Of a stretch of DNA of 45,766 bases, positions 36,770-45,062 are shown one piece after another. Numbering within the stretch: the stretch's first letter is position 1; every line of letters begins with the position of its first letter. This DNA comes from Alicyclobacillus sp. (GTDB lineage: Bacteria > Bacillota > Bacilli > Alicyclobacillales > Alicyclobacillaceae), in contig NZ_JAIMAV010000015.1 of assembly GCF_023511815.1 (NCBI RefSeq), positions 1-45,766 of the forward strand, given 5' to 3'. A program made the position numbers and the translations under genes. The notes beneath the pieces are model-generated. The model worked only from the letters and a program-made list of their open reading frames with translations. It was not told the DNA's origin and made no database searches.

Positions 36770-37636
36770 TCACTCCAGGACCTCGTCGCCCCGAATGGTC
36801 AACTGCAGGTTGTCGATGAGCCTCGCCTTCCCAACGTACGCGGCGACGGCAAGCATCACGCGCCCCTCCAGATGCTCCAACGGTTCCAGGGTGTCGGTGT
36901 GCACCACTTCGGCGTAGTCCATCCGCACGCCCGGCTCCGCCCCGATGATCTCCGCCATCCCCCGCGCCAGTTCCGGGCCGCTTCGCACGCCCTCGAGAAT
37001 CCGGCCTCGCGCCCATTGCAGGGCTCGGTACAGCACGGTGGCATGTGCGCGCTCCTCGGGTGTCAGGTACACATTCCGAGAGCTCAGCGCGAGACCATCC
37101 GGTTCGCGCACCGTCGGTACGTCGACAATCTCCACGGGGAAATTGAGATCCTCGACCATTCGCCGGATCACCGCCACCTGTTGGCCGTCCTTCCGCCCGA
37201 AATACGCCCGGTCGGGCCCCACGATGTGGAACAGTTTCGCCACCACGGTGGCGACGCCGCGAAAGTGCGTGGGCCGGGATCGCCCGCACAGAGGTTGCCC
37301 CAAGCGCGCCACGTCCACCACGGTCTCCATGGGACGCGGGTACATCTCCTCAACGGACGGCGCGAAAAGAACGTCACAGCGGTGTTGCATCAAGAGGTGG
37401 GCGTCCCGTTCCAGGTCCCGCGGATACCGCTGAAGGTCCTCGTTGGGGCCAAACTGCAGCGGATTGACAAACACGCTGGCGACGACAAGTCCATTTTCGC
37501 GCCGCGCGGTGTCAACGAGCCGCAGATGCCCGTCGTGCAAATAGCCCATCGTCGGAACAAAGCCGATGGATTTCCCTTCGCGCCGGGCCTGTTGGACGGC
37601 CTCACGCACTTCCCGAATGGTCGTCGCGCGGATCAT
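36770..37636 (-). CDS. panC: Pantothenate synthetase PanC
   Basis: Joins pantoate and beta-alanine with ATP to make pantothenate, the CoA precursor. The 288-residue protein has the nucleotide-binding FVPTMGYLHDGHL (His34 and His37), the pantoate region FVNPLQFGPNEDLQRYPRD, AYFGRKDGQQ, and SSRNVYLTPEER with the KMSKS-like loop. The ATG at 37636 lies two bases after the panB stop and follows GGGAGGAAAG, so panB and panC are coupled. No panD is found in the window. Confidence 0.96.
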   Translation of the reverse strand: MIRATTIREVREAVQQARREGKSIGFVPTMGYLHDGHLRLVDTARRENGLVVASVFVNPLQFGPNEDLQRYPRDLERDAHLLMQHRCDVLFAPSVEEMYPRPMETVVDVARLGQPLCGRSRPTHFRGVATVVAKLFHIVGPDRAYFGRKDGQQVAVIRRMVEDLNFPVEIVDVPTVREPDGLALSSRNVYLTPEERAHATVLYRALQWARGRILEGVRSGPELARGMAEIIGAEPGVRMDYAEVVHTDTLEPLEHLEGRVMLAVAAYVGKARLIDNLQLTIRGDEVLE

Positions 37637-37638
37637 CG

Positions 37639-38511
37639 TCACTTTCCTCCCTCTGTTTCGGCCTGCGCGGAACACCAGTTTTCCCATGCGGCCCGTTCGT
37701 TTGGTCTCAGCCGAACCGTCTGCGGCTCTCCCGGAAACACACCGGCGGCGACCTCTTGAACATAGGTTCGTGCGGCATTCCGAATGACGTCCGCGAGGTC
37801 CGCGTAGCGCTTGTTGTGACGCGGGATATAACCACTGGTGAACCCCATCATGTCGTGAAAGACCAGCACCTGTCCATCGCAGCCTGGGCCGGCGCCGATG
37901 CCAATGGTTGGGATGGATAAGCGCTCGGTGATAAATTCGGCCACCTCGGCGGGCATCATCTCCAGGACAATCGCGAACGCCCCCGCTTCCTCGAGCGCCA
38001 TCGCGCTGGTCAGCAATCGGCTCGCGGAATCCACCGTTCGACCCTGTACACGGAATCCGCCAATGGCGTGCACGGACTGGGGGGTCAACCCGATGTGACC
38101 CATCACCGGAATGCCCGCCTGCACCAACTCGCGGACAACGGGGGCCACCTCGGTGCCTCCTTCGAGTTTGACGGCTTGAGCACCCCCCTCTTGCATCAGA
38201 CGCCCGGCGGCGCGCAGGACATCCACCCGTTCGAGATGGGCGGTGAGAAACGGCAGATCCGCAACGACCAGCGCGTGCGTTGCACCTCGTGACACCCAGC
38301 GGGTGTGATAGACGACGTGATCGAGCGTCACCCCGACGGTGTCCGATCCCCCCTGCACCACCATTCCCAAGGAATCGCCCACCAACAGGACGTGCAACCC
38401 TGCTTCATCGAGAAGTTGAGCGGTTGGATGGTCGTATGCGGTCATCATGGCAATTTTCTGCCCGCTTTTCTTCATGTCGATGAGGGTGCGCACGGTAACA
38501 CGGGACTCCAT
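37639..38511 (-). CDS. panB: 3-methyl-2-oxobutanoate hydroxymethyltransferase PanB
   Basis: Adds a hydroxymethyl group from methylenetetrahydrofolate to ketoisovalerate to form ketopantoate. The 290-residue protein shows MMTAYDHPTAQLLDEAG, the magnesium-binding LLVGDSLGMVVQG, VKLEGGTEVAP and IPTIGIGAGPGCDGQVLVFHD. Length and motifs are normal. The ATG at 38511 follows GAGGAGGA; the longer start at 38529 overlaps the preceding gene and lacks a site. panC follows directly. Confidence 0.96.
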   Translation of the reverse strand: MESRVTVRTLIDMKKSGQKIAMMTAYDHPTAQLLDEAGLHVLLVGDSLGMVVQGGSDTVGVTLDHVVYHTRWVSRGATHALVVADLPFLTAHLERVDVLRAAGRLMQEGGAQAVKLEGGTEVAPVVRELVQAGIPVMGHIGLTPQSVHAIGGFRVQGRTVDSASRLLTSAMALEEAGAFAIVLEMMPAEVAEFITERLSIPTIGIGAGPGCDGQVLVFHDMMGFTSGYIPRHNKRYADLADVIRNAARTYVQEVAAGVFPGEPQTVRLRPNERAAWENWCSAQAETEGGK

Positions 38512-38525
38512 CGGCAGATTCCTCC

Positions 38526-39482
38526 TCAACGATCCTCCGGGGTATCCAGTAACCCCCGCAATTGACGGGCAGCATCATCAGTCAACCGCCCTTTGTCCTG
38601 CGCCATGTGGATCATCCAGGTGCTCAGCGCTCGATACATCCTGTCCACGTCCGCCTCGCCGCGGAGTGCGGCCAGATGAGCGCGCACAGTCTCCAGGTCC
38701 CCGCGTTCCACGGGCCCCGTCAGAGCGTTTGGCAGCCCCACCCGCTCAAGATTGCGGAGCACACCGTCGAGGAGAGGCAACAGGGCCGCCACGCCATTCG
38801 GAAATGGCAACAGACGGGCGGCCGCGTCAACCAGGGCCACCAGTCCGTTGGCGGCCAGGGCCGCCGCCGCGTGGTACCGCGGCTTGTCCATTGCGGAAAT
38901 TTCCACAGAGTGTCCTTCCCAGTCGCGCACCCAGCGGCGGCCCGCTTGTATGGCCGTTGCGTCGCCCTCCAGCGCACAGTATACACCGCGCAGGGGACGC
39001 CATCTGGAGGATGGTGCGGCGGCATTCGGTGGATCCGCGACACTCTGCAGAGGATGAAGGCTGAGACAGGCCGCCCCCGCCGCGCGAACCGGAGAGAGGA
39101 CGCCGCTCGGCAGTGCCCCAGAAACATGGACCACCAACTGACCCGCGCGCAGTTGGCCGCTGACCGCCAGCGCTTGGGCGATTTCCGCCACCCTGCCGTC
39201 GGGAACCGTCAGCCAAATCACGTCAGCCTCGGACAGCCACGTTTCCGCGGCGGGCAGCCCACCAGCGGATCGGGCATCCTCACAGGCGTACAAATCCACG
39301 ATTTCCGTCATCGGTCGCACACAACGCTTTGTCACAGAAGCGTACCGGGCTGCGGCATCCCCGTTGGGATCGCGGCTGTACGCCCCCAACACGGGGTAGC
39401 CCGCTTCCTGCAACGCCACGGTCAGAGCGGTCGCCATTTTCCCCGGGCCGATAAACACCATGCGTTCCACCACGTGTTTCAC
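38526..39482 (-). CDS. Rossmann-like and DUF2520 protein, candidate ketopantoate reductase
   Basis: A 318-residue NAD(P)-binding protein. The N-terminal Rossmann domain has VFIGPGKMATALTVALQEAG and VIWLTVPDGRVAEIA. The C-terminal helical DUF2520 domain has RYHAAAALAANGLVAL and LPLLDGVLRNLERVG. Such proteins are related to 6-phosphogluconate-type dehydrogenases. Here the gene directly precedes panB-panC, and no panE is present in the window. A role as the reductase that makes pantoate is therefore a fair inference. The GTG at 39482 has GGGGAT upstream; the ATG at 39461 is an alternative. Confidence 0.85.
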   Translation of the reverse strand: MKHVVERMVFIGPGKMATALTVALQEAGYPVLGAYSRDPNGDAAARYASVTKRCVRPMTEIVDLYACEDARSAGGLPAAETWLSEADVIWLTVPDGRVAEIAQALAVSGQLRAGQLVVHVSGALPSGVLSPVRAAGAACLSLHPLQSVADPPNAAAPSSRWRPLRGVYCALEGDATAIQAGRRWVRDWEGHSVEISAMDKPRYHAAAALAANGLVALVDAAARLLPFPNGVAALLPLLDGVLRNLERVGLPNALTGPVERGDLETVRAHLAALRGEADVDRMYRALSTWMIHMAQDKGRLTDDAARQLRGLLDTPEDR

Positions 39483-39511
39483 AATCCCCTGGAGATCATC
39501 AATTTCATTCT

Positions 39512-39539
39512 ATTATACCAATGATTGTACGAATTGAAG
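39512..39539 (-). promoter_or_regulatory. Promoter of the pan operon
   Basis: The minus strand has CTTCAA, a 16-base spacer and a perfect TATAAT, about 30 bases before the GTG of the DUF2520 gene. Confidence 0.7.
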
Positions 39540-39555
39540 GAATCGTTTCATCAGA

Positions 39556-39590
39556 CGCGCAGAACGGTGACACCCCGGTTATTCTGCACG
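39556..39590 (-). terminator. Hairpin after the ger operon
   Basis: On the minus strand CGTGCAGAA pairs with TTCTGCGCG over 9 bp with one G-U, and CGG/CCG extends it inward. It follows the stop at 39624 by 34 bases. There is no U tract, so termination is uncertain. Confidence 0.35.
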
Positions 39591-39623
39591 ATCGGTGAAC
39601 ATCAAGGCAATCAAGGCCGAGCA

Positions 39624-41072
39624 TCAAACCAAGGGAAGACCGGTGATCCGAGCCACCTCGGGATCGTAGGCCACGAGGTCGGAACGGTTCACATCGTGGA
39701 CCGAGATCTTTCCCAACGCCCGTGCTCCCATCTTCATCTCTTCGCAACAGCTCTGTAAAAACCGGGCGAGGCTCTCCGCCCCTTCATTTTCATTAAATTG
39801 GTTCCACAAGTGAGCATTCGCCCAAGCCAACTGAGTGGGCGGTTCAAACGGGATTGCCTTTACAATCTGTGTGTGCACGACGGCAAAAAGTGCGGCGGTA
39901 CCGATGTAGACCGCGTCCGCGCCAAGAGCGAGTGCCTTCAGCATGTCACCGGGAGTCCGCAGACCGCCGGAAATCACCAGTTGCACCCGATCGCGATAAC
40001 CGTTTTCCTCCAGAAACCGAACCGATCTTATCAATGCGGCAAGGGTCGGGAGCCCGAAATCGTCCACAAGAATCGCCGGAGCCGAGTGGGTGCCCCCTTG
40101 AGCACCGTCTACCACCAACACGTCGGCGCCCGCCTGGACGGCGATTTGAATGTCTCGTTCGAGATCATGGCCAGCCGCCAGTTTCACGGCGATGGGGACC
40201 CCGTCTCCTTCCTCCCGCAGACGCCGGATGAGCCGCCGTAGATCACTGGTTCGGCGAACCTCGGGCTGACCGGCGGGAATGTACGCCTGTTGGGCCGACC
40301 CCATCCCGAGATCCTGTTTCACGGTTTCATCCAGTCCTTGAGCCGGGATGAACGTCCCACATCCGGCGTTCGCCCCCTGACCGAATCGGATTTCAATCAT
40401 GTCGGCTTGGTGCAACAAGTCGGCTCCAGGCCTCCATTGAGCGCCGTGGTACTGAACAATCCAGCGGCTCGCCAAATCCCTGAATTCCTGTAAAGCCGGG
40501 CCCTGCCCTGCGTTGCATGCCGTCCCCACCAGTGCGGTTCCTTTTGCGATCGCACGAACAAACGGTTTGCTCAGCGCCACTCCGTATCCCATCGCCGTCA
40601 CCATGACCGGCATCGACAACACGAGCGGCCGTCGCGCCCGGGTTCCGAGCACCGTCTGTGTCTCCACCGGAACGGCATGATTCAACGGGCGCCGGTGCAA
40701 TTGAGCCGGTGAAAACAAAATCCCATCAAAGTGAGGGAATTGGCGGGAAGTCCCGATCGGTTTCTCAAGCGGCTGACCTGTATGAGACCGCAGTTCGTTC
40801 TCAGCGGTCCACAGCAGGCCGACCTTTCCGAGCGCTTTCCAACCCTCCAATAGGTTCTTCGTATAAGGCTCGGTGAACAGCAGTTTTGTAACGCGGCCGA
40901 CAACTTTTTTCAGGACTAACCGCGTCCACCATGGAGCCGTGAGCACCATCAAACCCAACAGTACGAGCCAGCCCATGAAGCACAGAACGAATCCCCAGGC
41001 CAACATGAGCCAAAAAGGCATGCCCACCGAAGGAGCGGGGATGGAGAGCACCGTGTGACGCACTGAAATCAC
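39624..41072 (-). CDS. Membrane-anchored FMN glutamate-synthase-like protein
   Basis: A 482-residue protein with two N-terminal transmembrane helices (about 18-50) and a domain of the FMN-binding glutamate synthase family (GltB central region). It shows LVLSMPVMVTAMGYGVALS, GTACNAGQGP, IEIRFGQGANAGCGTFIPA, IAVKLAAGHDL, VVDGAQGGTHSAP and VISGGLRTPGDMLKALALGA, which carries the FMN phosphate-binding part. It lacks the glutaminase domain, so glutamate synthesis from glutamine is unlikely alone. The GTG start overlaps the gerC stop by four bases (GTGA). Membrane anchoring and coupling to germination genes suggest a role at the spore inner membrane; this is inference. Confidence 0.85.
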   Translation of the reverse strand: MISVRHTVLSIPAPSVGMPFWLMLAWGFVLCFMGWLVLLGLMVLTAPWWTRLVLKKVVGRVTKLLFTEPYTKNLLEGWKALGKVGLLWTAENELRSHTGQPLEKPIGTSRQFPHFDGILFSPAQLHRRPLNHAVPVETQTVLGTRARRPLVLSMPVMVTAMGYGVALSKPFVRAIAKGTALVGTACNAGQGPALQEFRDLASRWIVQYHGAQWRPGADLLHQADMIEIRFGQGANAGCGTFIPAQGLDETVKQDLGMGSAQQAYIPAGQPEVRRTSDLRRLIRRLREEGDGVPIAVKLAAGHDLERDIQIAVQAGADVLVVDGAQGGTHSAPAILVDDFGLPTLAALIRSVRFLEENGYRDRVQLVISGGLRTPGDMLKALALGADAVYIGTAALFAVVHTQIVKAIPFEPPTQLAWANAHLWNQFNENEGAESLARFLQSCCEEMKMGARALGKISVHDVNRSDLVAYDPEVARITGLPLV

Positions 41073-42367
41073 CCCTGCTGATACACAAACTCTGTTCGAG
41101 TGTAAGTCTGGACAAAATCAAGTCGTGCTCCCACCGTAACCCGAACCTGCGCGCTGGGAAATGCATTGGCCCACCAGGCATCGCCACGCCAAGCCCGGGG
41201 TTGGTGGCGGTACAGTTCCCGCCCAAATCCGAAAACGTCCGTTTTCTCCGTCTGCGCCCGGTGGATGGCGCTGGTGATCATCTCCGCGGACTGTGATTCC
41301 ACCGCCATTTGCAACGTCTTCAATCTCTCGGCATCCTGGTTCACGGCGCACACTCCGCCTTCCACACTGCCGCGCAACCGAACCTGAAGATCGATGACAG
41401 GTGGGGCGCTCCCCCCATCTGCCGTCCGGACGCGGACGCGGCAACGAGCGGATTTTATATTCACGACAAAACCGTCATTGGGACCGTTCGGGCAACGATA
41501 CACGAATACGGTGTGAGGCAGCTGGTTTTGCACCAGGGCCCATCCGACAAATTCCCGGCCGGACATCTCCCCTGCCAACCGATCTCCTGAAAAAGTGACA
41601 ATTCCCTTTATTCGCGGCGCGGACAGGTTGTGTTCCACCCCGGCGATGTCTAAGGCGAACGGCTCCACCCCTGGTGTCGACAGCCGCTGATGGAAACCAC
41701 CGATGGTCGCGTCGTACGGTCGGTTCAGCCAGACTTTGTTCCTGAACAGGTTGGTCAGGTACATGGCAGGAATCACGTCCAATTTGGGTGATTGTCGAAG
41801 AAACTCGACGGCGGGGCGATCCGATATGAAGACCCACAGATTTCGACTGACCACACGGGCCTGAATCAATGGGTTCATGATGTCGGCCACGCCTCGGTTC
41901 GCCACATGCCGACTGATCACAACCGCCTGTAAATTATTGTAAAATAATCGCCGGTTCAACGACAATTGAATTTTGTACAATGCATCCATTACATTTTCTC
42001 CCTGTTCGGATACCGTGACCACCCGCTTCGCTCCGTTCCCATCCCCGGATCCACCGGAACGGTCCCCGGCCAATGCCTGGGGATTGGCCAGTTGCAGGGT
42101 AACCATGACATCAGGCGCTTTCGGAGTTTCGTCCTGTTTTTCCGTAGTCAACGCAGTTTCGCCCGGCGCCGACTCCGATTCTCCGTTCATGGAACTGGGG
42201 GATGCTGAGAAACCGGGATCGATGCCAATCATCAGAACGATGGCACGCTGTTGCAGTTCGATGCCATCCCAACACCCAGGTATGAAGAGCCCCACAGCAG
42301 CACACAGAAGCAGTGCCAACGTGCGGTTTGGGTTACGCGTACCCAGCGGTGTCAGCCCCCTTCCCAT
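41069..42367 (-). CDS. gerC: Spore germination lipoprotein GerC (GerKC family)
   Basis: The C subunit of a Ger(x) germinant receptor, anchored by lipid on the spore inner membrane. The 432-residue protein has a lipobox (GLFIPGC, Cys32) followed by the family hallmark WDGIELQQRAIVLMIGID. Other typical parts are LNRRLFYNNLQAVVISRHVA and LWVFISDRPAVEFLR. A Ser/Glu/Thr-rich insertion (about residues 55-85) after the first strand is unusual. The ATG overlaps the end of gerB by 16 bases. The stop overlaps the start of the FMN protein gene. Confidence 0.94.
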   Translation of the reverse strand: MGRGLTPLGTRNPNRTLALLLCAAVGLFIPGCWDGIELQQRAIVLMIGIDPGFSASPSSMNGESESAPGETALTTEKQDETPKAPDVMVTLQLANPQALAGDRSGGSGDGNGAKRVVTVSEQGENVMDALYKIQLSLNRRLFYNNLQAVVISRHVANRGVADIMNPLIQARVVSRNLWVFISDRPAVEFLRQSPKLDVIPAMYLTNLFRNKVWLNRPYDATIGGFHQRLSTPGVEPFALDIAGVEHNLSAPRIKGIVTFSGDRLAGEMSGREFVGWALVQNQLPHTVFVYRCPNGPNDGFVVNIKSARCRVRVRTADGGSAPPVIDLQVRLRGSVEGGVCAVNQDAERLKTLQMAVESQSAEMITSAIHRAQTEKTDVFGFGRELYRHQPRAWRGDAWWANAFPSAQVRVTVGARLDFVQTYTRTEFVYQQG

Positions 42368-43431
42368 ATGCGTTGTTTGAACACCAGAAACACCGCAGTC
42401 GCAAACACGATGATTTCAATCCCGTTGAGCACCCACACATACTGGTGAAACAAAGTTTGCATGGACACCGGGAGCAGCGACAGACCCATCACCGTCAAAG
42501 CAATGCTCATTCCCAGGAGTACCGTGCGTTTGCGCCGGTAGTACAGCGCGATACGATAGGCTGCGAAAGTGTAAAGATTGATGGCGGAGGTGGATGCGAC
42601 GAGCACCGGCAACAGAAACAGAACCACCCACCGTCCCTCTGGTTGCATCCGGACCGCCTCGAACACCGGCCAGTAGAGTGACGCACCTTCGTAGGGCCCG
42701 AAATCAACCAGCACCACAAACAGGTTGAGGGCCTGCAGTGCAGCCGCCATCAGAAATCCACTCAAAACTCGGCGCCGCATTGGAGCCCTCTCCACCCCCG
42801 CCAATCGAAACACCGGCAAATAAACGGCCGCCAAACACCAACCGGTCATCAGGTAGCCGAACTGGGGGAATAAACCGAATACATCATGCCAATGGACCGG
42901 CCATAAGGGCAGCAAGTTTTCCCGGTCCGAGACGCCGAGGCTGAGCAATAACATCATCAGACCAATCGTTATCGTTGGCCAGAACAACGCGGCCTGATAA
43001 CGGAGAAACGCATCGAGGCCTCCGGAAAACAGCTGTAATGTCACCACCATCGCCAGACCTGCCAGTACCGCCATGGGAGTGTACGGCAAGGCAATATATT
43101 TGATGAGGTTCATGGACACCCGGAGCGCGGAGCTTGCCTGCGCCAGACAGAACATGAACAAAAGTCCGTTTAGTGTCCAGACGAGCCACCGGGTTTGAAT
43201 AAGTCCATTGAAAATGGTGACCGGACGAATAGGACCCAACTCCATCCGAAATGTGACAGATACCAAGACCCAGGCGACCAGCGCGGATATGAGGACGTAC
43301 ATGAGAAAGGGAGCCCACACCCCGGTTCGGCTGTGTGCCAACCAGTAGGGTATCCATTCAAACGTCCCTGGTCCCACCAAGGACTCAAAGATGAGGATCA
43401 TCAACACATTCCGATTGCGCTGTTTCAACAT
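42352..43431 (-). CDS. gerB: Spore germination protein GerB (APC-like)
   Basis: The B subunit of the germinant receptor, an integral membrane protein of 359 residues with about ten helices, related to amino acid permeases and thought to bind the germinant. It starts NVLMILIFESLVGPGTFEW and contains YIALPYTPMAVLAGLAMVV. The ATG at 43431 lies 18 bases after the gerA stop; GAAGAGG is some 14 bases away, so translation may depend on coupling to gerA. Germinant identity cannot be inferred. Confidence 0.93.
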   Translation of the reverse strand: MLKQRNRNVLMILIFESLVGPGTFEWIPYWLAHSRTGVWAPFLMYVLISALVAWVLVSVTFRMELGPIRPVTIFNGLIQTRWLVWTLNGLLFMFCLAQASSALRVSMNLIKYIALPYTPMAVLAGLAMVVTLQLFSGGLDAFLRYQAALFWPTITIGLMMLLLSLGVSDRENLLPLWPVHWHDVFGLFPQFGYLMTGWCLAAVYLPVFRLAGVERAPMRRRVLSGFLMAAALQALNLFVVLVDFGPYEGASLYWPVFEAVRMQPEGRWVVLFLLPVLVASTSAINLYTFAAYRIALYYRRKRTVLLGMSIALTVMGLSLLPVSMQTLFHQYVWVLNGIEIIVFATAVFLVFKQRIWEGG

Positions 43432-43449
43432 AGACCAGGACCAACCTCT

Positions 43450-44907
43450 TCAGCGCTGAGACCGTATGCGATACCAGCGCCGCCGTCTCCAACCTCCCGG
43501 GCTCCAGTAGGTGGCCGGGCGAAGGATTGACAGACGAGTAGGCGCCTTGAGAAGCGAATCCAACCAGTCCGCATAGGCAACTTGTGCAAAAGGCGTGAGA
43601 TATGGGACACCGAATGACTTCAGGCAGCACAGATGTGCGAACAGGAGCAGCGTGAACCATAACAGGCCAACCACGCCAAATACAGAGGTCGCCATAAGCA
43701 TCGGGAAACGGACCATCCGCGTGACAAACGCAGCTTCATAATTGGGAATCGCAAAGGCACCCAGAGCGGTCAGTCCGACGACCACAACCATCATCGGGCT
43801 GACGATGCCGGCTTGAACCGCGATATCGCCGAGTACCAGCCCGCCAACCACCGTAAACGACTGCCCCATCTGCTGCGGCATACGGTTGCCCGCCTCGCGG
43901 ACCAACTCCACCATAAACTCCATGAACGCGGCCTCGAACACGATGGGCAATGGAATTCCTTCCCGGGTCGCGGCAAGTTGTATCATGATGTTCACAGGTA
44001 GCAACTCCGGGTTGTACATCGTGAACGCGATATACAGCGATGGAGAAAAAATGGACAGGAGCAACGCGAAAATACGAATCAACCGGATGGCCGTGCCTGA
44101 CGTCCAACGTTGACTGTAGTCGTCCGATGTTTGGAAAAATGAGACCATCACGGAGGGTGCCAACAGAGCGAACGAACTGCCGTCGACAAGCAGCGCAACA
44201 CGCCCCTCCAGCAATGCGGAGACGGTCTTATCAGGCCGCTCCGTGGACTGGATTTGCGGATATGGAGACCATGGAGTATCTTCAATCCACTGTTCGAGCC
44301 CACCACTGTCGAGCAGCCCATCCACACGAATCGACTCCAACCGTCGAACCACTTCATCCACGATTGCCGTGTTGGCCAAATCCTTTAAATAAATAAGTAA
44401 TACCTTGGTTTTGGTTCTTTCACCGAACTCGAATGTCCTCATGACCACACGGGCATCTCGCAAACGTGTACGAATCAAAGACACATTGGTGTCGAGAGAC
44501 TCCGTGAAACCGTCTCGGGGACCTCGGATGGACATCTCAGCCGCCGGTTCCTCAGGAGTTCTCCGCTGCAATCCCTGGACGTTCACCATGACGTATCCTT
44601 TTTCGGAACAGACGATGGCATAACCGTCCATGAGTTTGATTACGGCCTGTTGCACATCCCTTGTGACCTGCACCTGACCCAATTGCAGCGTCTCGTACGC
44701 CCAACGATCGAGTCTTTGACGACGAGTCAAGGGCCTTTGCAGCAGAGGGCCCAACAGCCGTTCCTCCACGCGGGTGAGATCAACGATGCTGGTAATGTAA
44801 ACGACCTCGACGCCCGATTCCGGGATCGGTCGAACCACCACATCGAACGTGGTGTCAATATGCCGCAACAGTTTCTTGGTCGAAGAAATTCTTTGTGAGA
44901 ACTGCAT
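43450..44907 (-). CDS. gerA: Spore germination protein GerA
   Basis: The A subunit of a Ger(x) germinant receptor, 485 residues. The soluble N-terminal half has SIVDLTRVEERLLGPLL, and the central region has the hallmark LLEGRVALLVDGSSFALLAP. The C-terminal half has about five or six transmembrane helices with FSPSLYIAFTMYNPELLPV and the PLPIVFEAAFMEFMVELVRE stretch. I chose the ATG at 44907 because TTGGGAG precedes it; the frame opens seven codons earlier without support. It is the first gene of gerA-gerB-gerC and the FMN protein. An insertion sequence begins about 155 bases upstream. Confidence 0.94.
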   Translation of the reverse strand: MQFSQRISSTKKLLRHIDTTFDVVVRPIPESGVEVVYITSIVDLTRVEERLLGPLLQRPLTRRQRLDRWAYETLQLGQVQVTRDVQQAVIKLMDGYAIVCSEKGYVMVNVQGLQRRTPEEPAAEMSIRGPRDGFTESLDTNVSLIRTRLRDARVVMRTFEFGERTKTKVLLIYLKDLANTAIVDEVVRRLESIRVDGLLDSGGLEQWIEDTPWSPYPQIQSTERPDKTVSALLEGRVALLVDGSSFALLAPSVMVSFFQTSDDYSQRWTSGTAIRLIRIFALLLSIFSPSLYIAFTMYNPELLPVNIMIQLAATREGIPLPIVFEAAFMEFMVELVREAGNRMPQQMGQSFTVVGGLVLGDIAVQAGIVSPMMVVVVGLTALGAFAIPNYEAAFVTRMVRFPMLMATSVFGVVGLLWFTLLLFAHLCCLKSFGVPYLTPFAQVAYADWLDSLLKAPTRLSILRPATYWSPGGWRRRRWYRIRSQR

Positions 44908-45062
44908 AACACAACTCCCAAGGTGCAAGCTTGGAGAACATACCCTGAATCCGTGACAAGCAGGTGTGAAAACTACTGAAGCACTTGTGATTTGTCGTGT
45001 AAAATCGGGATAGTTGGGATGTCCGTTCCCTTCAATCCCCCTTCACCTCAGAGGTGAACCCC
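44908..45062. other. Intergenic region between gerA and the insertion sequence
   Basis: This stretch must contain the gerA promoter and the left end of the insertion sequence. A sporulation sigma-G promoter would be expected for gerA, but I could not identify one with confidence. ACAAG and CTTGT form a loose inverted repeat around 44956-44987. The terminal repeat and target duplication of the element could not be defined because the other end is outside the window. Confidence 0.4.

Noticed and set aside
35006-37759. A 917-codon open frame on the plus strand opposite the ATPase and panC
   Set aside because: It is the antisense shadow of two well-conserved genes. It is rich in Arg, His, Pro and Gly, has no known domain, and exists because high GC makes stop codons rare.
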